Under the pieces are notes generated by a model, which was not told the origin of the DNA, searched no databases, and saw only the letters and a list, made by a program, of their open reading frames with translations. A stretch of 64,000 nucleotides of DNA from VRUE01 sp963697695 (GTDB lineage: Bacteria; Actinomycetota; Thermoleophilia; Solirubrobacterales; 70-9): positions 1,488,001-1,552,000 of the forward strand of contig OY969094.1 of the NCBI GenBank assembly GCA_963697695.1, in the 5' to 3' direction. How positions within the stretch are numbered: position 1 is the stretch's first letter; every line of letters begins with the position of its first letter. The translations under genes were made by a program, and so were the position numbers. Shown here piece by piece: positions 33,703-43,446 of this stretch.

Positions 33703-36700
33703 TCAGCCCTTCTTGGCATTGGTCGGTTTACGCTTCTGGCCGTTTCGCGTGCGCTTGCACTTTGCGCCTCGGCTGGCTTTGCTTTTCCTGCTCACACAGC
33801 GTCCGCGCTGTTTTTTCCGTATTCGCTGCGCCTGATTGCCGGGTCCCTGGAGGGTCGAGCTGCCGGACGACGAGAGGCCTGGAGGGACGTCGAGGGGGCC
33901 CTGACAAGCGTCCTCGACACAGGCAGCGGGGGGCGTGGGGGGCGGTGGGAAGCCACCTCCGACGCGGGCATCGAAGAGCTGGGCGGAGTTCTCGATCTCA
34001 TGGCCGGTTACCCTCGCCCCAAGGGTGAAGAACAGATCGGTTCCATCGCCCGAGAGACCGATCAGCCGCGGCGTGTTGAAGTCGGTGTCAGGCCTCGATG
34101 GGTACTCACTGACCCCGTCGGTTACGAGGCGAAGGCGACCGTCGCGCCACTCGTAGATGTCGCGCGAGCGGTTTATGTCCCTGGCCACATATGCACGGTC
34201 GGAGGAGAAGACGAAGGTACGCCCGTCGTCGCTGAGCGGAGAGGCCGCCAGCGCGCGTGCCCAGAAGAAGCTTTCGCTGACAGCCTCGGGGCTGAACAGA
34301 GCGAACTCCGATTTCGGTTGCGGGAACTGCTGGCCTGCTCGATCACAGGTGATGCACTCGAGAGTGCCGGTGGAGTGCGTGTAGCGATAGAACTGATAGC
34401 AACGGACCGGTGTTTCAGCGAGGGTGGCGCAATTCCCGGAGGATCTATCGGGGGTTACTCCTGGCTGGTTGCTTCTGAACACCAGCGTGTCACCATCCGG
34501 CGTGGTGATCGCGCTGTTGGGATTGGACGTCCCAAAGGTCTCGTTCAAGGGACCATCCACCGGTGCCACATAGTCGATCCCGCCATCGGCCCATACGTAG
34601 AGATTTGTCCCGTCTCCGTTCAGGCTCGGCTGACCCGGTACCAGCTCCTCAGTGCTGGTGAAGTAGACGTGGGAGAGGTCAGGAGAGACGACCACATTGG
34701 TGAGGTAGCCCGCGACGTCGCTCTTAGCAAATACGTCGGCATCTACCGGTGCGACGCAAGTGAGGCAATCCACTCCGCCGTCTTCGCTCCAGCGATAGAT
34801 ATCTGTCGCTGTGCCGGAGTCGGCCGGGTCGAGGTTCGTGCGAGTGGCGAAGATGACCTGTGACAGGTCAGCGTCCCCCTTGATGAAGAACTCGCTGAAT
34901 TCTTCGCCAGAGACCGGCGAGCCGGTGAGACGGATCGTCTGTCCACCCTCCACGTCGCGGACGTAGATGTGCTCAATTTCACAGCTCGGTGCGGCGCCGA
35001 ACGCGAGCCGCGGTGGCGCATCGGGGTCTGTTGAGATCGATGAGGGCCGATAGTAGAGAGAGGAGAACCCTGAGAACTGGCCTCCACGGACCCCGCAGGG
35101 CGGCACCGAGCCGTCCTCGAGCCTGCTGACGAGGACGGGAGAGCCGCTGCCGAGGTCATAGACCTGCCCGGTCGCCGGCTGATGTTCGGGATCGATTTGC
35201 TGGTTGGTGTGCATATACACGTGATCGAGGTCGGGACTGACTGCAACCGGGTCCTCTCCGTTGGCACCGATGAACTGTCGTTCGATGGTTCCGAGAACCT
35301 CCTGAGTACCACCGGAACCGACTCGCACGTATGAGGTGTCGCTGACCTGCTGAGTGATGAACGAGACCGCCACCTTGAAGACCCGTTCGGAGAAATCAGG
35401 CGAGGCTGCGAGGAGCGTGTAGGAGAGCTGGCCGCCTCCGACCAGCTGGTCCCTGGGAGGAAGGAGGGTGGTCGATTGCCAGCTGGACTGGCCACGCTCC
35501 GCGACGAAGACTCCGCCACTGCCTGACGGCGATCCCGGTGCCCCGGTAAGCGTTCCCCAGACAGCCCGCCCGCCAGCTGGGTCCGCCAGAGGGAAAAGTG
35601 GGACCTGATCCGCCTTGTCAGGTGGGGTGACCAGCTCGATGCCGCGGGCGGGCCATGCCGCCTGCGCCGTGCTGATTGTGGTGAAAGTCATATCGACGCC
35701 GACCAACGAGGCGCCGAAGGGGTTGGTGGCCACCAGGCGGAAGTGATAGGTGGTCAGGGGCTGAAGGCCGGTAACGGTCTGCTCCACCCCGATGAGATCG
35801 CCTCCCTGGCCGGCGTTGGCCCCGGATGCGAGCGGAATCCGGCTTCCGTAGGACGCGTCCGTTCCGTACTCGAAGTAGTAGGTGGTCGGCGCGTTGTTGG
35901 GATCGACCAGACCGCGAAGGGTGGCGAAGGTGTCCCCGATCGGGAAGGCCGACCGGGTGGAGCCCGAGGCAGGAAGCGCCTCGGTCATAAAGGTCTGCTC
36001 CGCGGAAGTGTGGCTCGGGCCCCCGAGTGGCTTGGCTGCAACCAGCCTGACGTGGTAGAGGATGTTTGGCTCCAGCCCGGTGACCGTCTGTTCGACCGGT
36101 ACGTCTACCGTTCCGCTGCCGGCGACGACATCGTTTGCCGAGAAGCGCGACCACCCGGTCGTCCCGTCAGCACGGTACTCGAAGCGATATCCCGTTTCGG
36201 AGCCATTGGGATTGACCAGGCCATGGAAGGTGGCTTCGTCAGCGGAAACGCCGCTGATCGAATCGAAGGTGGCCACTGGCGCCGAGATCTCGTCCAGGAT
36301 GTAGAGCGCAAAGCCCTCCGATCCGCTGGTGAGGCCGTAGTAGAGAGGACCAGAAGGATCGCTGGAAGTCGTCAGAGCAGTGGGCGTATTGAGGGCTATC
36401 CCGGCACCGTGTGTGTCGATGACAGCCTCGCTGGAATCGAACTCGTAGACGGGTACCCCATCGCTCTCACGGAGGCCGACGAAGACATGGTCGTTGGACG
36501 AGTTGACGGCGAGCGCCAAGGGAAAGTCGCTCGGATCAGCGAGAGTCTCTCCACCGAAAACCGTCTCGAAGACGCCGGCCGAGCTGAAGCGCTGCACTCG
36601 CATGAACGCCTCGAGCACGTAGACATCGCCGGTCGAGTCGACGGCGATATCCGCGCCGTCCGACGGGAAGAAGGAGAACTGACCGCCTTCGGATCCGGGC

Positions 36701-37269
36701 GTCCCGAACTGGGAGACGTAGTTGCCGTCTTCGTCGAACTTCTGGACCCGGTTGTTGCCCAGGTCGGCCACGTAGACGGATCCATCTGTGGGGTCGACGC
36801 CGATCCCGCCGGGCGACTGGAACTGACCGTTCCCGCTGCCGGCCGTGCCGAACTGAGAGATGTAGTTGCCGGCCGCGTCGAACTTCTGGACCCGGTTGTT
36901 GCCGAAGTCCGCGACGTATACCGAGCCCGCAGATGGACCGGAGGAGTTGTCGACCGCGATGCCGATGCGTGCGACCGCTTCGAAGTTGAACTCGCCGTTT
37001 CCGGAGCCCGTCGAGCCGAACTGGGAGACCGGGTCGCCGTCTGGGTCATACCGGTCGATCCGATCGCCGCCGCGGGGGACGACGTAGAAATCGCCGCTCG
37101 ACTGATCGAGCGCGATCCCCGCCGCCAAGGTGTCGATCGTTCTGGCGACCTGCTTGCTCGCAGAGGCGCTCGGCGTAAGCATCGCCAAGGAGAGAAGAAC
37201 GGAGATGGCCGAGGCAATGAGGACCCTCGTCGCCAACGAGCCGCTGAACTGCGTCTGCGTGGAGCTCAA
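33703..37269 (-). CDS. Giant secreted NHL-propeller/Fn3 protein, family 1 (operon 2)
   Basis: 1188 residues from TTG 37269, seven bases after AAGGAG. Signal peptide LIASAISVLLSLAMLTPSASA. Domains in order: an NHL-type propeller (GSVYVADFGNNRVQKFDAAG and GSVYVADLGNNRVQKFDEDG), three Fn3-like repeats (ATFHGLVNPNGSETGYRFEY, ATLRGLVDPNNAPTTYYFEY and one more), a TolB/PD40-like region from ELVTPPDKAD, then FDARVGGGFP, CVEDACQ (residue 1117 on) and a basic tail. Likely displayed on the cell surface; ligand unknown. Confidence 0.85.
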   Translation of the reverse strand: MSSTQTQFSGSLATRVLIASAISVLLSLAMLTPSASASKQVARTIDTLAAGIALDQSSGDFYVVPRGGDRIDRYDPDGDPVSQFGSTGSGNGEFNFEAVARIGIAVDNSSGPSAGSVYVADFGNNRVQKFDAAGNYISQFGTAGSGNGQFQSPGGIGVDPTDGSVYVADLGNNRVQKFDEDGNYVSQFGTPGSEGGQFSFFPSDGADIAVDSTGDVYVLEAFMRVQRFSSAGVFETVFGGETLADPSDFPLALAVNSSNDHVFVGLRESDGVPVYEFDSSEAVIDTHGAGIALNTPTALTTSSDPSGPLYYGLTSGSEGFALYILDEISAPVATFDSISGVSADEATFHGLVNPNGSETGYRFEYRADGTTGWSRFSANDVVAGSGTVDVPVEQTVTGLEPNILYHVRLVAAKPLGGPSHTSAEQTFMTEALPASGSTRSAFPIGDTFATLRGLVDPNNAPTTYYFEYGTDASYGSRIPLASGANAGQGGDLIGVEQTVTGLQPLTTYHFRLVATNPFGASLVGVDMTFTTISTAQAAWPARGIELVTPPDKADQVPLFPLADPAGGRAVWGTLTGAPGSPSGSGGVFVAERGQSSWQSTTLLPPRDQLVGGGQLSYTLLAASPDFSERVFKVAVSFITQQVSDTSYVRVGSGGTQEVLGTIERQFIGANGEDPVAVSPDLDHVYMHTNQQIDPEHQPATGQVYDLGSGSPVLVSRLEDGSVPPCGVRGGQFSGFSSLYYRPSSISTDPDAPPRLAFGAAPSCEIEHIYVRDVEGGQTIRLTGSPVSGEEFSEFFIKGDADLSQVIFATRTNLDPADSGTATDIYRWSEDGGVDCLTCVAPVDADVFAKSDVAGYLTNVVVSPDLSHVYFTSTEELVPGQPSLNGDGTNLYVWADGGIDYVAPVDGPLNETFGTSNPNSAITTPDGDTLVFRSNQPGVTPDRSSGNCATLAETPVRCYQFYRYTHSTGTLECITCDRAGQQFPQPKSEFALFSPEAVSESFFWARALAASPLSDDGRTFVFSSDRAYVARDINRSRDIYEWRDGRLRLVTDGVSEYPSRPDTDFNTPRLIGLSGDGTDLFFTLGARVTGHEIENSAQLFDARVGGGFPPPPTPPAACVEDACQGPLDVPPGLSSSGSSTLQGPGNQAQRIRKKQRGRCVSRKSKASRGAKCKRTRNGQKRKPTNAKKG

Positions 37270-37274
37270 CTGTT

Positions 37275-37342
37275 CTCTCCTTGTCCCGTGAGCCCCTCTG
37301 CCGACCGCTTCCCTTGGCGGCCCTCGTGGGCTCGGTTTCCCT
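37275..37342 (-). ncRNA. Conserved structured leader, copy g
   Basis: Same element as at 29199. On the RNA the outer stem is GAGCCC/GGGCTC; the inner stem GGCCGC/GCGGTC has one base change that keeps pairing as G-U. Loop CAAGGGAA and GGGAAACC are unchanged. It ends at the Shine-Dalgarno of the NHL-propeller gene. Confidence 0.65.
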
Positions 37343-37405
37343 GATTCCCTGCGATCCGGTAACTTCGAGCGCTGGTGGACACTCATGTTTCCCGAACTCG
37401 CGTAC

Positions 37406-37435
37406 AGGGTAGACAACCGGTTCTCCAAATGTCAA
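37406..37435 (-). promoter_or_regulatory. Promoter of secreted-protein operon 2
   Basis: Minus strand: -35 TTGACA (37430-37435), 18-base spacer, -10 TACCCT (37406-37411). Upstream of the -35 is TAGAAACAAAATTGTCC, which begins like the boxes of operon 1 (TAGAAA) but then differs. Confidence 0.55.
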
Positions 37436-37477
37436 GGACAATTTTGTTTCTAGGCATGAAGTGGCTCTAGAAAGGGA

Positions 37478-37509
37478 AAAGCCACGCTGGCAAGGGCCAG
37501 CGTGGCTTT
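37478..37509 (-). terminator. Intrinsic terminator of secreted-protein operon 3
   Basis: A 13-bp perfect stem AAAGCCACGCTGG / CCAGCGTGGCTTT with a six-base loop, followed on the minus-strand transcript by TTTTCCC. It lies 44 bases after the stop of the last gene of operon 3 and before the promoter of operon 2. Confidence 0.85.
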
Positions 37510-37552
37510 GAGGGGTCGCCTATCCTTGGAGCGCGGAGAGCACGCCCGGCGG

Positions 37553-40369
37553 CTACTTCTGGCGTTTCCCCCGGCCCTTGCCGCACGAAGTCCCCATCTT
37601 CGGCCTCGTCTCGACCACCTTGCCGTTCTGGCCGACCATCTTCACATCGGCCCTCGAGGTGACCTTGCAGAGGTCGAGGTGGTTGACGAGGAGGCCCTTC
37701 TTACCGCCCTGCATGTTCAGGGTGAACTTGGTCACCGGGGCGTCTGGGATGACGTTGAAGGCGTTTCGGACTCGTCCTTTGACCGAGTCGATGAAGCCGG
37801 CGAGGGCAACCTCGATCTCGCCGTTCTTCAAGGAGACGACTAGGTCTGGGAGGAGCCTTTCGCCTCCGTTTGAGCGGAGGTAAACCGGTCCTTCTACTGG
37901 CGTGTCGAAGAGCGGCGTGATCGCCCTGGCGTGGCCGTAGATCGATCCAAGGGGGCATTGCTGGGCTTTGAACTGGACCCTGGTGCAGACGGTTCTGATG
38001 TGGCCCTGTTCGATGAACTCCGAGCGCGGTAGGACGACGGTGGTCTTTGCCAGGTTGGCATCGCCAGGGCGTGCTTTCAAGGTCGCCTGGAAGGCCGGGA
38101 ACTGGCCTCGCTTGGTTCCTCCCTTGAGCTTGAAGGAGAGCTTCGGCTTGAAGGGGAGGGCGGCGCAGTTGGCGGCTTGGAAGGGTGTCGACTTCGTCAC
38201 CGGCGGATCATCGGCCGAGCTCGTGAAGTCGGCACCCGTCCCCGTCAGCGTGCCATCGATGACCATCCGATCGCAGTTGGTGGGATTGAGGGTGAAGTTC
38301 TGCCGGTCGAGAATCACGCGGATATCCCTGACGTGGAGGGCGACGCCCTGTCGGATGTAGGGGATCGGGACGGGGTCGACGTGAACCTGGGCATCGTCGG
38401 AATCGACCTGAAGGGCCGCCCGCACGACAATCGTGCCGATGTCAAACGGACCGACCTGGGCAGGGACCACCGTGGCGACGCTCAGCGGGGCTCCGTTGTA
38501 GGGGCCAGCGAGGTAAACCTTGCCGGGGACGTAGGTGAGCTGTGAGCCCGTGCCGGTACCGCTCAATGCGGTTCCGATCTGGCTCGAGGCGGGGCAGGAC
38601 GGTTCTGCCTTCTCTACCGCGCCCCTCTTCTGGGCGGCCAGCGCCAGCGCTCCATCGGAACACTTCGAGACGCCGGCCAGCTTCGCCGTCAACCCCGGTG
38701 GGAGATCGGCGCTGAAGGAGGAGATCTCCTGCTCGCCGTCGCGACGGGTCATGCGGAGAACGAAGGGGCTGTAGCTGCCGGCATTCGGATTGACCGTCCC
38801 GGCCGTAAGCCCGGGATCGAGGCGCCGCTCCTGCGCCCGCAAGCACGGGCCGCCGTTCGGCCCCTGGGCGATATACAGCGGCTCGGTGTCGAAGACCGCT
38901 TCATCAGGACGCGACCAGGACTCGAACTCGGCGACCGTTTCGAATTTGCCGCAGGCTGAGGGCGTCGCGAGCGGCGCCCGCTGCCCACCCTTGAACTTGA
39001 GAGTGAAGCGACTGAAAGGCAGCTGGGGATTGTTGTCGAAGGTCGTGACGACCTGACCGGTTGCGTGATCGAGGCTGACCTCACCCGCGAGCTTGACGCC
39101 GACGCCCTGGCCTTCGGCAGCTATGTAGAGGGCAAAGAGCGAGTCGAAGGGGTTCTCAGGCCCGGGGGAGTAGGGGTCATCCTGCTCGGCGACGTAGAGC
39201 TCGCCCTCGACGGGTTCCGGCAGCACCGGGGTCTGGATCTCGACCTCACCGATCTGCGAGGCGTCCGGGCATTGCTCTTCGTCGAGGTTGAAGCGCGCCG
39301 GCCCGCTGGAGATCAAGCCGATCTGCCCGGCTGTGCAGACGCTGACACCATCCGCGTAGGAGGGATTGATCGTCATCCCCTCCGGAAGCGAAACAACCGT
39401 GCGCTTGAGGTGAGACTGCGCCAGGCCGTCTGGATTCGTCAGCCCCTGCTGCGGAAAACCGAGGGTCACTTCGAGCCCCGTCGGCGTCTCCGCGTCATCG
39501 GTCGTGCCCTGAACTCCGATATCGGGATCGAACGGGACCCGATGGCATTCGGTGGAGCCCACCTGATCGAACAGATCTCCTGGCTCGTGGGTCAGAAATG
39601 TCGATTCGTCGCTCTGCTGAGGCTCTTGCCAGGACTCAAGCCTGAGGGTCATCGGCAGCCCTATGTCTTCCCCAGTGCAAGAAGTTGGGTTAGTGAGAAA
39701 TGCTTTCGGATTTACCACATCGGAACTCGTACCGAACCGACAGACAGCGGGACTGCAGTCGATGGCCCGCATTGGATCGTGCTCCTCGGCCGATGGAACA
39801 CCCCAGAAGACGAGGTCTACACCGGTAAACGGAATCGCTTGAGATACGTTCCTTGAGACAACATTCAATCCATAGTCGCCGTCGCTTCTAACGCTTCCAG
39901 TCAGATAGATCGGGTTGTTAACGACATCAAATGCAACCGTACCGGGCGTCCCTGGGAGCGATGGCATATTGTAAACCGCATAAGGACCGAACGTCGCGGC
40001 CGTAGTGAAGACAGTAACAACCCCGACTTGACTCTCCGGCGGGCACACGCCTTCCAATAGCACTCGTACTCCGGGGCACTTTAGGATGGCCTCGGGGTTC
40101 GGCACCAAGCCCGGCGGCGTCATTCCAAATGCGTTCCTAGCCGATCCGTCAGCGATCGGAAAGCCATTGGGACCACTCGTCGTATTGATCAAGAACTTTG
40201 TCTGAATCGAACTGGGATGTGCGCCAGCAGGGATCTCGGCACCGTCCGGGCCCAGCCATTCGCCGTCCCATTCAACGATTCCAAATGCCGCACCGGCGGA
40301 AGAGGGCACCAAAGCACAAAGGATGGTGAATGCCAACAATGCCAAACCGCCTCGACTGAGGAAGCGCAT
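37553..40369 (-). CDS. Giant secreted protein, family 2 (operon 3)
   Basis: 938 residues. ATG 40369 has GGAG six bases upstream and opens the signal peptide MRFLSRGGLALLAFTILCA; a GTG at 40396 overlapping the upstream stop is the alternative. Family pattern: PPGLVPNPEAILKCPG, CPPESQVGVVTVF, YAVYNMPSLPGTPG, FWGVPSAEEHD, YLAGPYNGAPLS, then a long C-terminal part ending MQGGKKGLLVNHLDLCKVT and a basic tail (CGKGRGKRQK). The last ~230 residues are close to identical with those of the 30301 gene, suggesting recent duplication or gene conversion. Confidence 0.85.
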   Translation of the reverse strand: MRFLSRGGLALLAFTILCALVPSSAGAAFGIVEWDGEWLGPDGAEIPAGAHPSSIQTKFLINTTSGPNGFPIADGSARNAFGMTPPGLVPNPEAILKCPGVRVLLEGVCPPESQVGVVTVFTTAATFGPYAVYNMPSLPGTPGTVAFDVVNNPIYLTGSVRSDGDYGLNVVSRNVSQAIPFTGVDLVFWGVPSAEEHDPMRAIDCSPAVCRFGTSSDVVNPKAFLTNPTSCTGEDIGLPMTLRLESWQEPQQSDESTFLTHEPGDLFDQVGSTECHRVPFDPDIGVQGTTDDAETPTGLEVTLGFPQQGLTNPDGLAQSHLKRTVVSLPEGMTINPSYADGVSVCTAGQIGLISSGPARFNLDEEQCPDASQIGEVEIQTPVLPEPVEGELYVAEQDDPYSPGPENPFDSLFALYIAAEGQGVGVKLAGEVSLDHATGQVVTTFDNNPQLPFSRFTLKFKGGQRAPLATPSACGKFETVAEFESWSRPDEAVFDTEPLYIAQGPNGGPCLRAQERRLDPGLTAGTVNPNAGSYSPFVLRMTRRDGEQEISSFSADLPPGLTAKLAGVSKCSDGALALAAQKRGAVEKAEPSCPASSQIGTALSGTGTGSQLTYVPGKVYLAGPYNGAPLSVATVVPAQVGPFDIGTIVVRAALQVDSDDAQVHVDPVPIPYIRQGVALHVRDIRVILDRQNFTLNPTNCDRMVIDGTLTGTGADFTSSADDPPVTKSTPFQAANCAALPFKPKLSFKLKGGTKRGQFPAFQATLKARPGDANLAKTTVVLPRSEFIEQGHIRTVCTRVQFKAQQCPLGSIYGHARAITPLFDTPVEGPVYLRSNGGERLLPDLVVSLKNGEIEVALAGFIDSVKGRVRNAFNVIPDAPVTKFTLNMQGGKKGLLVNHLDLCKVTSRADVKMVGQNGKVVETRPKMGTSCGKGRGKRQK

Positions 40370-40395
40370 GCGAGTCTCCGTTTCTCGGTTTGTCA

Positions 40396-43300
40396 CTACT
40401 CAGCCCTCCGTCTGTTAGCAGCACGAGTTTTCCCTTTGCATCGAGCTCTCTTCGAGCCTTGGCGCTTGCTCTTCCGCTTGCTGCATCTGCGAACGGCTTT
40501 ACCCGACCCTGTTACAGGTCCCTGATAGGACTCGGTCCCCGGGCTGGGAATGGTCGGTGGTGGTGACGGGGTGCCCTGGCACTCATCCCCGACGCAGGGA
40601 ATCACCGCCGGAGGCTCGGGTATTCCGCCCACCTTGGCGTCGTAGATATCCCGGACCCCATCCCTATCCGAGGCAACCAAAGGCTCGCGAGTCGTAAAGA
40701 ACACGTCATTCCCGGACGCACTGGCATCAACGAAGTGGCTCGCTTCATCGGCCTGGCCGCTTGAAACCAGGTGTTGCGCGCCTTCAGACCATTCGTATAC
40801 GTCTATCTTCCCGTTGCTGTCGCCAGGGACGAGTGGCTGACTGGTATCAAAGGCAACGCGCCTTCCGTCTGAGGACATATTGCGTGGAAGCCAGCGCGGA
40901 ACTACGTTTTCCGTTACTGGATATTCGGAGACTTGGTTGAGGATCGGGTTGTGAGAAAGAAGCTCTGTGCCTCCCACTGCTTTCGACGTCAGTGAGCTAC
41001 AGCTCACGCATTGAAGCTCTTGGGTATCCGCGTCATACAGGTACAATTGCTTGTAGGAAGCAACGTCATACGAGGTAAGTGACCTCGTCGAGGCGAACAA
41101 AAGCCTCGATCCATCGAGGCTGAGTCTTGCATCGCGGTATAGGGGATAGTCCTCGTACCCGGGCTCGTTGGCGTCGCGATCCACGCCCCAGGTTGCTCTG
41201 TCCCTTGCATCGAGCGTAGCTATGAAAGTCATCCCACTCTCTTCGTCCCAGCGATAAAGGTTCGGCTCTCCCTCTTGCGCCCCGTCCGCAAGCTCGCCGG
41301 AGGCGACAAAATGGAGAACGTCGCCATCGTCCGTCATTGCCACCATGCCGGTATAGCTCCCGGCCCTCTGGGAGAACTGGCCGGCTCCGAGCCCGCCCCC
41401 GTCTGGGTCGGCGGTCGTGAGGTCGGTGAGACGTTCACCGGACGGGGAGCCCGCATCCCACCGGTACAGACTTGGGCGATCGAAGGTTGCTGTCGAATCC
41501 TCAGTGAGCTTTTCGCCGCTTATGAAATATGCGATCGATCCGTCGGAAGAGGCTCCCTGAAACACCCCGCTACCTTCGCACTCCCGCGGTTCGACATCAC
41601 AACCAGTCCGCTCGGAACGAGACACGAGTTCAGTGGATTGGCCGTCTTTTCGGACATGCAGAAAGGTGCCGCCTCCTCCTCCAAATCCGGTACTGAAGAA
41701 GACACGAGATCCATCAGCCGAGATTGCGTTGTCACCGGCATAGCTGAATATTGCGGCGTCCCTTGATCCGCCAAGCCAGCTTTCTACTCCTTTGGCCTCA
41801 AAGGAAACGCCATCTTCGTCCACGCTTACTAGCCTTACCTCACCGTCGGTCCACTCATACATGCTGGTTCCAAAGGCGCCATTCGGACTGTCATCGGTCA
41901 GCGGGAAGGGGCTTTCAAGGATGATGTGAAGTGGTCCCGGACCTGTCGAGTATGCCGACGCCGTGATTGGAACGCTGCCAAGATTTTCCACCAGCTGGGT
42001 TGGTGAAAACATGGAGCCAGGATCGCTTAGATCCGTTATTCCGCCCGTGTCATTGTCTCTGAGATACATCTTGTAGATACCTTCGGAAAAAGACCCGAAG
42101 ACAGACCAGGCAAGATCCGGCTCCATCAGTTCGAAGCGGGGAGTTCCACCGACGTAGAAGAATGGCTCGACCGTCGGGTCGAGTCCTGCCGTATTCCATT
42201 TCCCCGTGGGACTCCTCGAAGACAGATACTGATTCCCCAAAGAACCACTTTTTCCGGCAAAGGTCCCGGCGGAAAAGAATGCGACCTGATCTCCCGACGC
42301 CGAAGCCCTCGACACTCCTCCGAACTGCGAGCTGTCATTTTCGATATCGGCACCAGCCTTGTCGCTAGGCGACACCTTCTCGTATACCCGACACTGGTCG
42401 TTACAAGGACCCGGTGGGCCTATCGCTTCTGCTGTTGTGAACACATGATCGACGCCTACGGATTCTTCGCCGGATTCGGTGTTGGTGGCACGGATCCGAA
42501 AGTGATAGGTCGTCCCCTCTTCAAGCCCAGAAATCGGAACGGTTACAGCATGAAAAGAATTATCTGAGGAAGGGAGCAGTGCAGGACTGGCCGGGGTCAC
42601 CTGTCCATAGCTCGTGTCCGTTCCCCACTCGAACTGGTAGCTCACGGCTGAGTTCCGGGGGTTGATCCTTCCGGCCAGCTGCGCGGAGTCAGAGTCGATC
42701 GAGCCCGCGTAGAGGGTCTGCGCAAATGGGGCCACCAAGTCGGTTTCAAACGACTCGGGTCCAGCGCTGACCGATCCTCCCGCGTTGCTGGCAACCAGAG
42801 TCACCTCGTAAACGGTGTTGGGGTCGAGGCCTTGGGCGTCGGCTTCGACCACGTGACTGGTGCTGTCAGCGGGAATCGTTCCCCCGGAGAGCGCCGGGCA
42901 CTCTGGCGTACACTCGAAACGCCATGCGACGTCGAACGCCGATGGGTTGCCGACCGGCGCTTCTGGATCGACGATGCCACTGAAATGCGCTGAGGTGGCG
43001 GTGATTGTCGTTACGGGATCGATTGAGGCGCTTGGGGGGCTGACGGGGTCGGTAGTGAAGGAAGGGTTCGGCTCGGAGGAAATGATTTCCGGATCGACGA
43101 AGTTGTTGGCAGCGAGGCGGACCTCGTACTCAGCCCCTGGTTTGAGGCCGCCGAGATCGGTTGAGACGTTCTGCGCTCCGGCTCCCGCCGGGATCGGCCC
43201 TTCGAAGCTGAAGAGGCTCCAGCCTTCGGTGTCAGGATCCGCCGAGTATTGGAAGGAGTAGTACGTCTGCTGATCCTGGGGATCGACCGTGCCCGAGACG

Positions 43301-43440
43301 TGGGCGGTTGTGTAGGAGACCGAGGTGACGCCAGGATCGATCGTCACCATGGGTGCCACAGCTCCCGCAGGCGTTACGCCCAGGACGAAGGTCAACAGCA
43401 CGGCCGAGGTGGCGACGATTGCCTTCGCGTGGCGTCTCAC
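40396..43440 (-). CDS. Giant secreted Fn3/beta-propeller protein, family 1 (operon 3)
   Basis: 1014 residues from GTG 43440, after AAGGAG at 8-base spacing. Signal peptide IVATSAVLLTFVLGVTPAGA. Three Fn3-like repeats (AHVSGTVDPQDQQTYYSFQY, AHFSGIVDPEA, AQLAGRINPRNSAVSYQFEW), then YEKVSPSDKAGADIENDSS and TolB/PD40-like repeats, YDAKVGGIPEPP, CVGDECQ (residue 949 on) and a basic tail. First gene of operon 3; its stop shares a base with the alternative GTG of the next gene. Confidence 0.85.
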   Translation of the reverse strand: MRRHAKAIVATSAVLLTFVLGVTPAGAVAPMVTIDPGVTSVSYTTAHVSGTVDPQDQQTYYSFQYSADPDTEGWSLFSFEGPIPAGAGAQNVSTDLGGLKPGAEYEVRLAANNFVDPEIISSEPNPSFTTDPVSPPSASIDPVTTITATSAHFSGIVDPEAPVGNPSAFDVAWRFECTPECPALSGGTIPADSTSHVVEADAQGLDPNTVYEVTLVASNAGGSVSAGPESFETDLVAPFAQTLYAGSIDSDSAQLAGRINPRNSAVSYQFEWGTDTSYGQVTPASPALLPSSDNSFHAVTVPISGLEEGTTYHFRIRATNTESGEESVGVDHVFTTAEAIGPPGPCNDQCRVYEKVSPSDKAGADIENDSSQFGGVSRASASGDQVAFFSAGTFAGKSGSLGNQYLSSRSPTGKWNTAGLDPTVEPFFYVGGTPRFELMEPDLAWSVFGSFSEGIYKMYLRDNDTGGITDLSDPGSMFSPTQLVENLGSVPITASAYSTGPGPLHIILESPFPLTDDSPNGAFGTSMYEWTDGEVRLVSVDEDGVSFEAKGVESWLGGSRDAAIFSYAGDNAISADGSRVFFSTGFGGGGGTFLHVRKDGQSTELVSRSERTGCDVEPRECEGSGVFQGASSDGSIAYFISGEKLTEDSTATFDRPSLYRWDAGSPSGERLTDLTTADPDGGGLGAGQFSQRAGSYTGMVAMTDDGDVLHFVASGELADGAQEGEPNLYRWDEESGMTFIATLDARDRATWGVDRDANEPGYEDYPLYRDARLSLDGSRLLFASTRSLTSYDVASYKQLYLYDADTQELQCVSCSSLTSKAVGGTELLSHNPILNQVSEYPVTENVVPRWLPRNMSSDGRRVAFDTSQPLVPGDSNGKIDVYEWSEGAQHLVSSGQADEASHFVDASASGNDVFFTTREPLVASDRDGVRDIYDAKVGGIPEPPAVIPCVGDECQGTPSPPPTIPSPGTESYQGPVTGSGKAVRRCSKRKSKRQGSKRARCKGKTRAANRRRAE

Positions 43441-43446
43441 GTAGCT

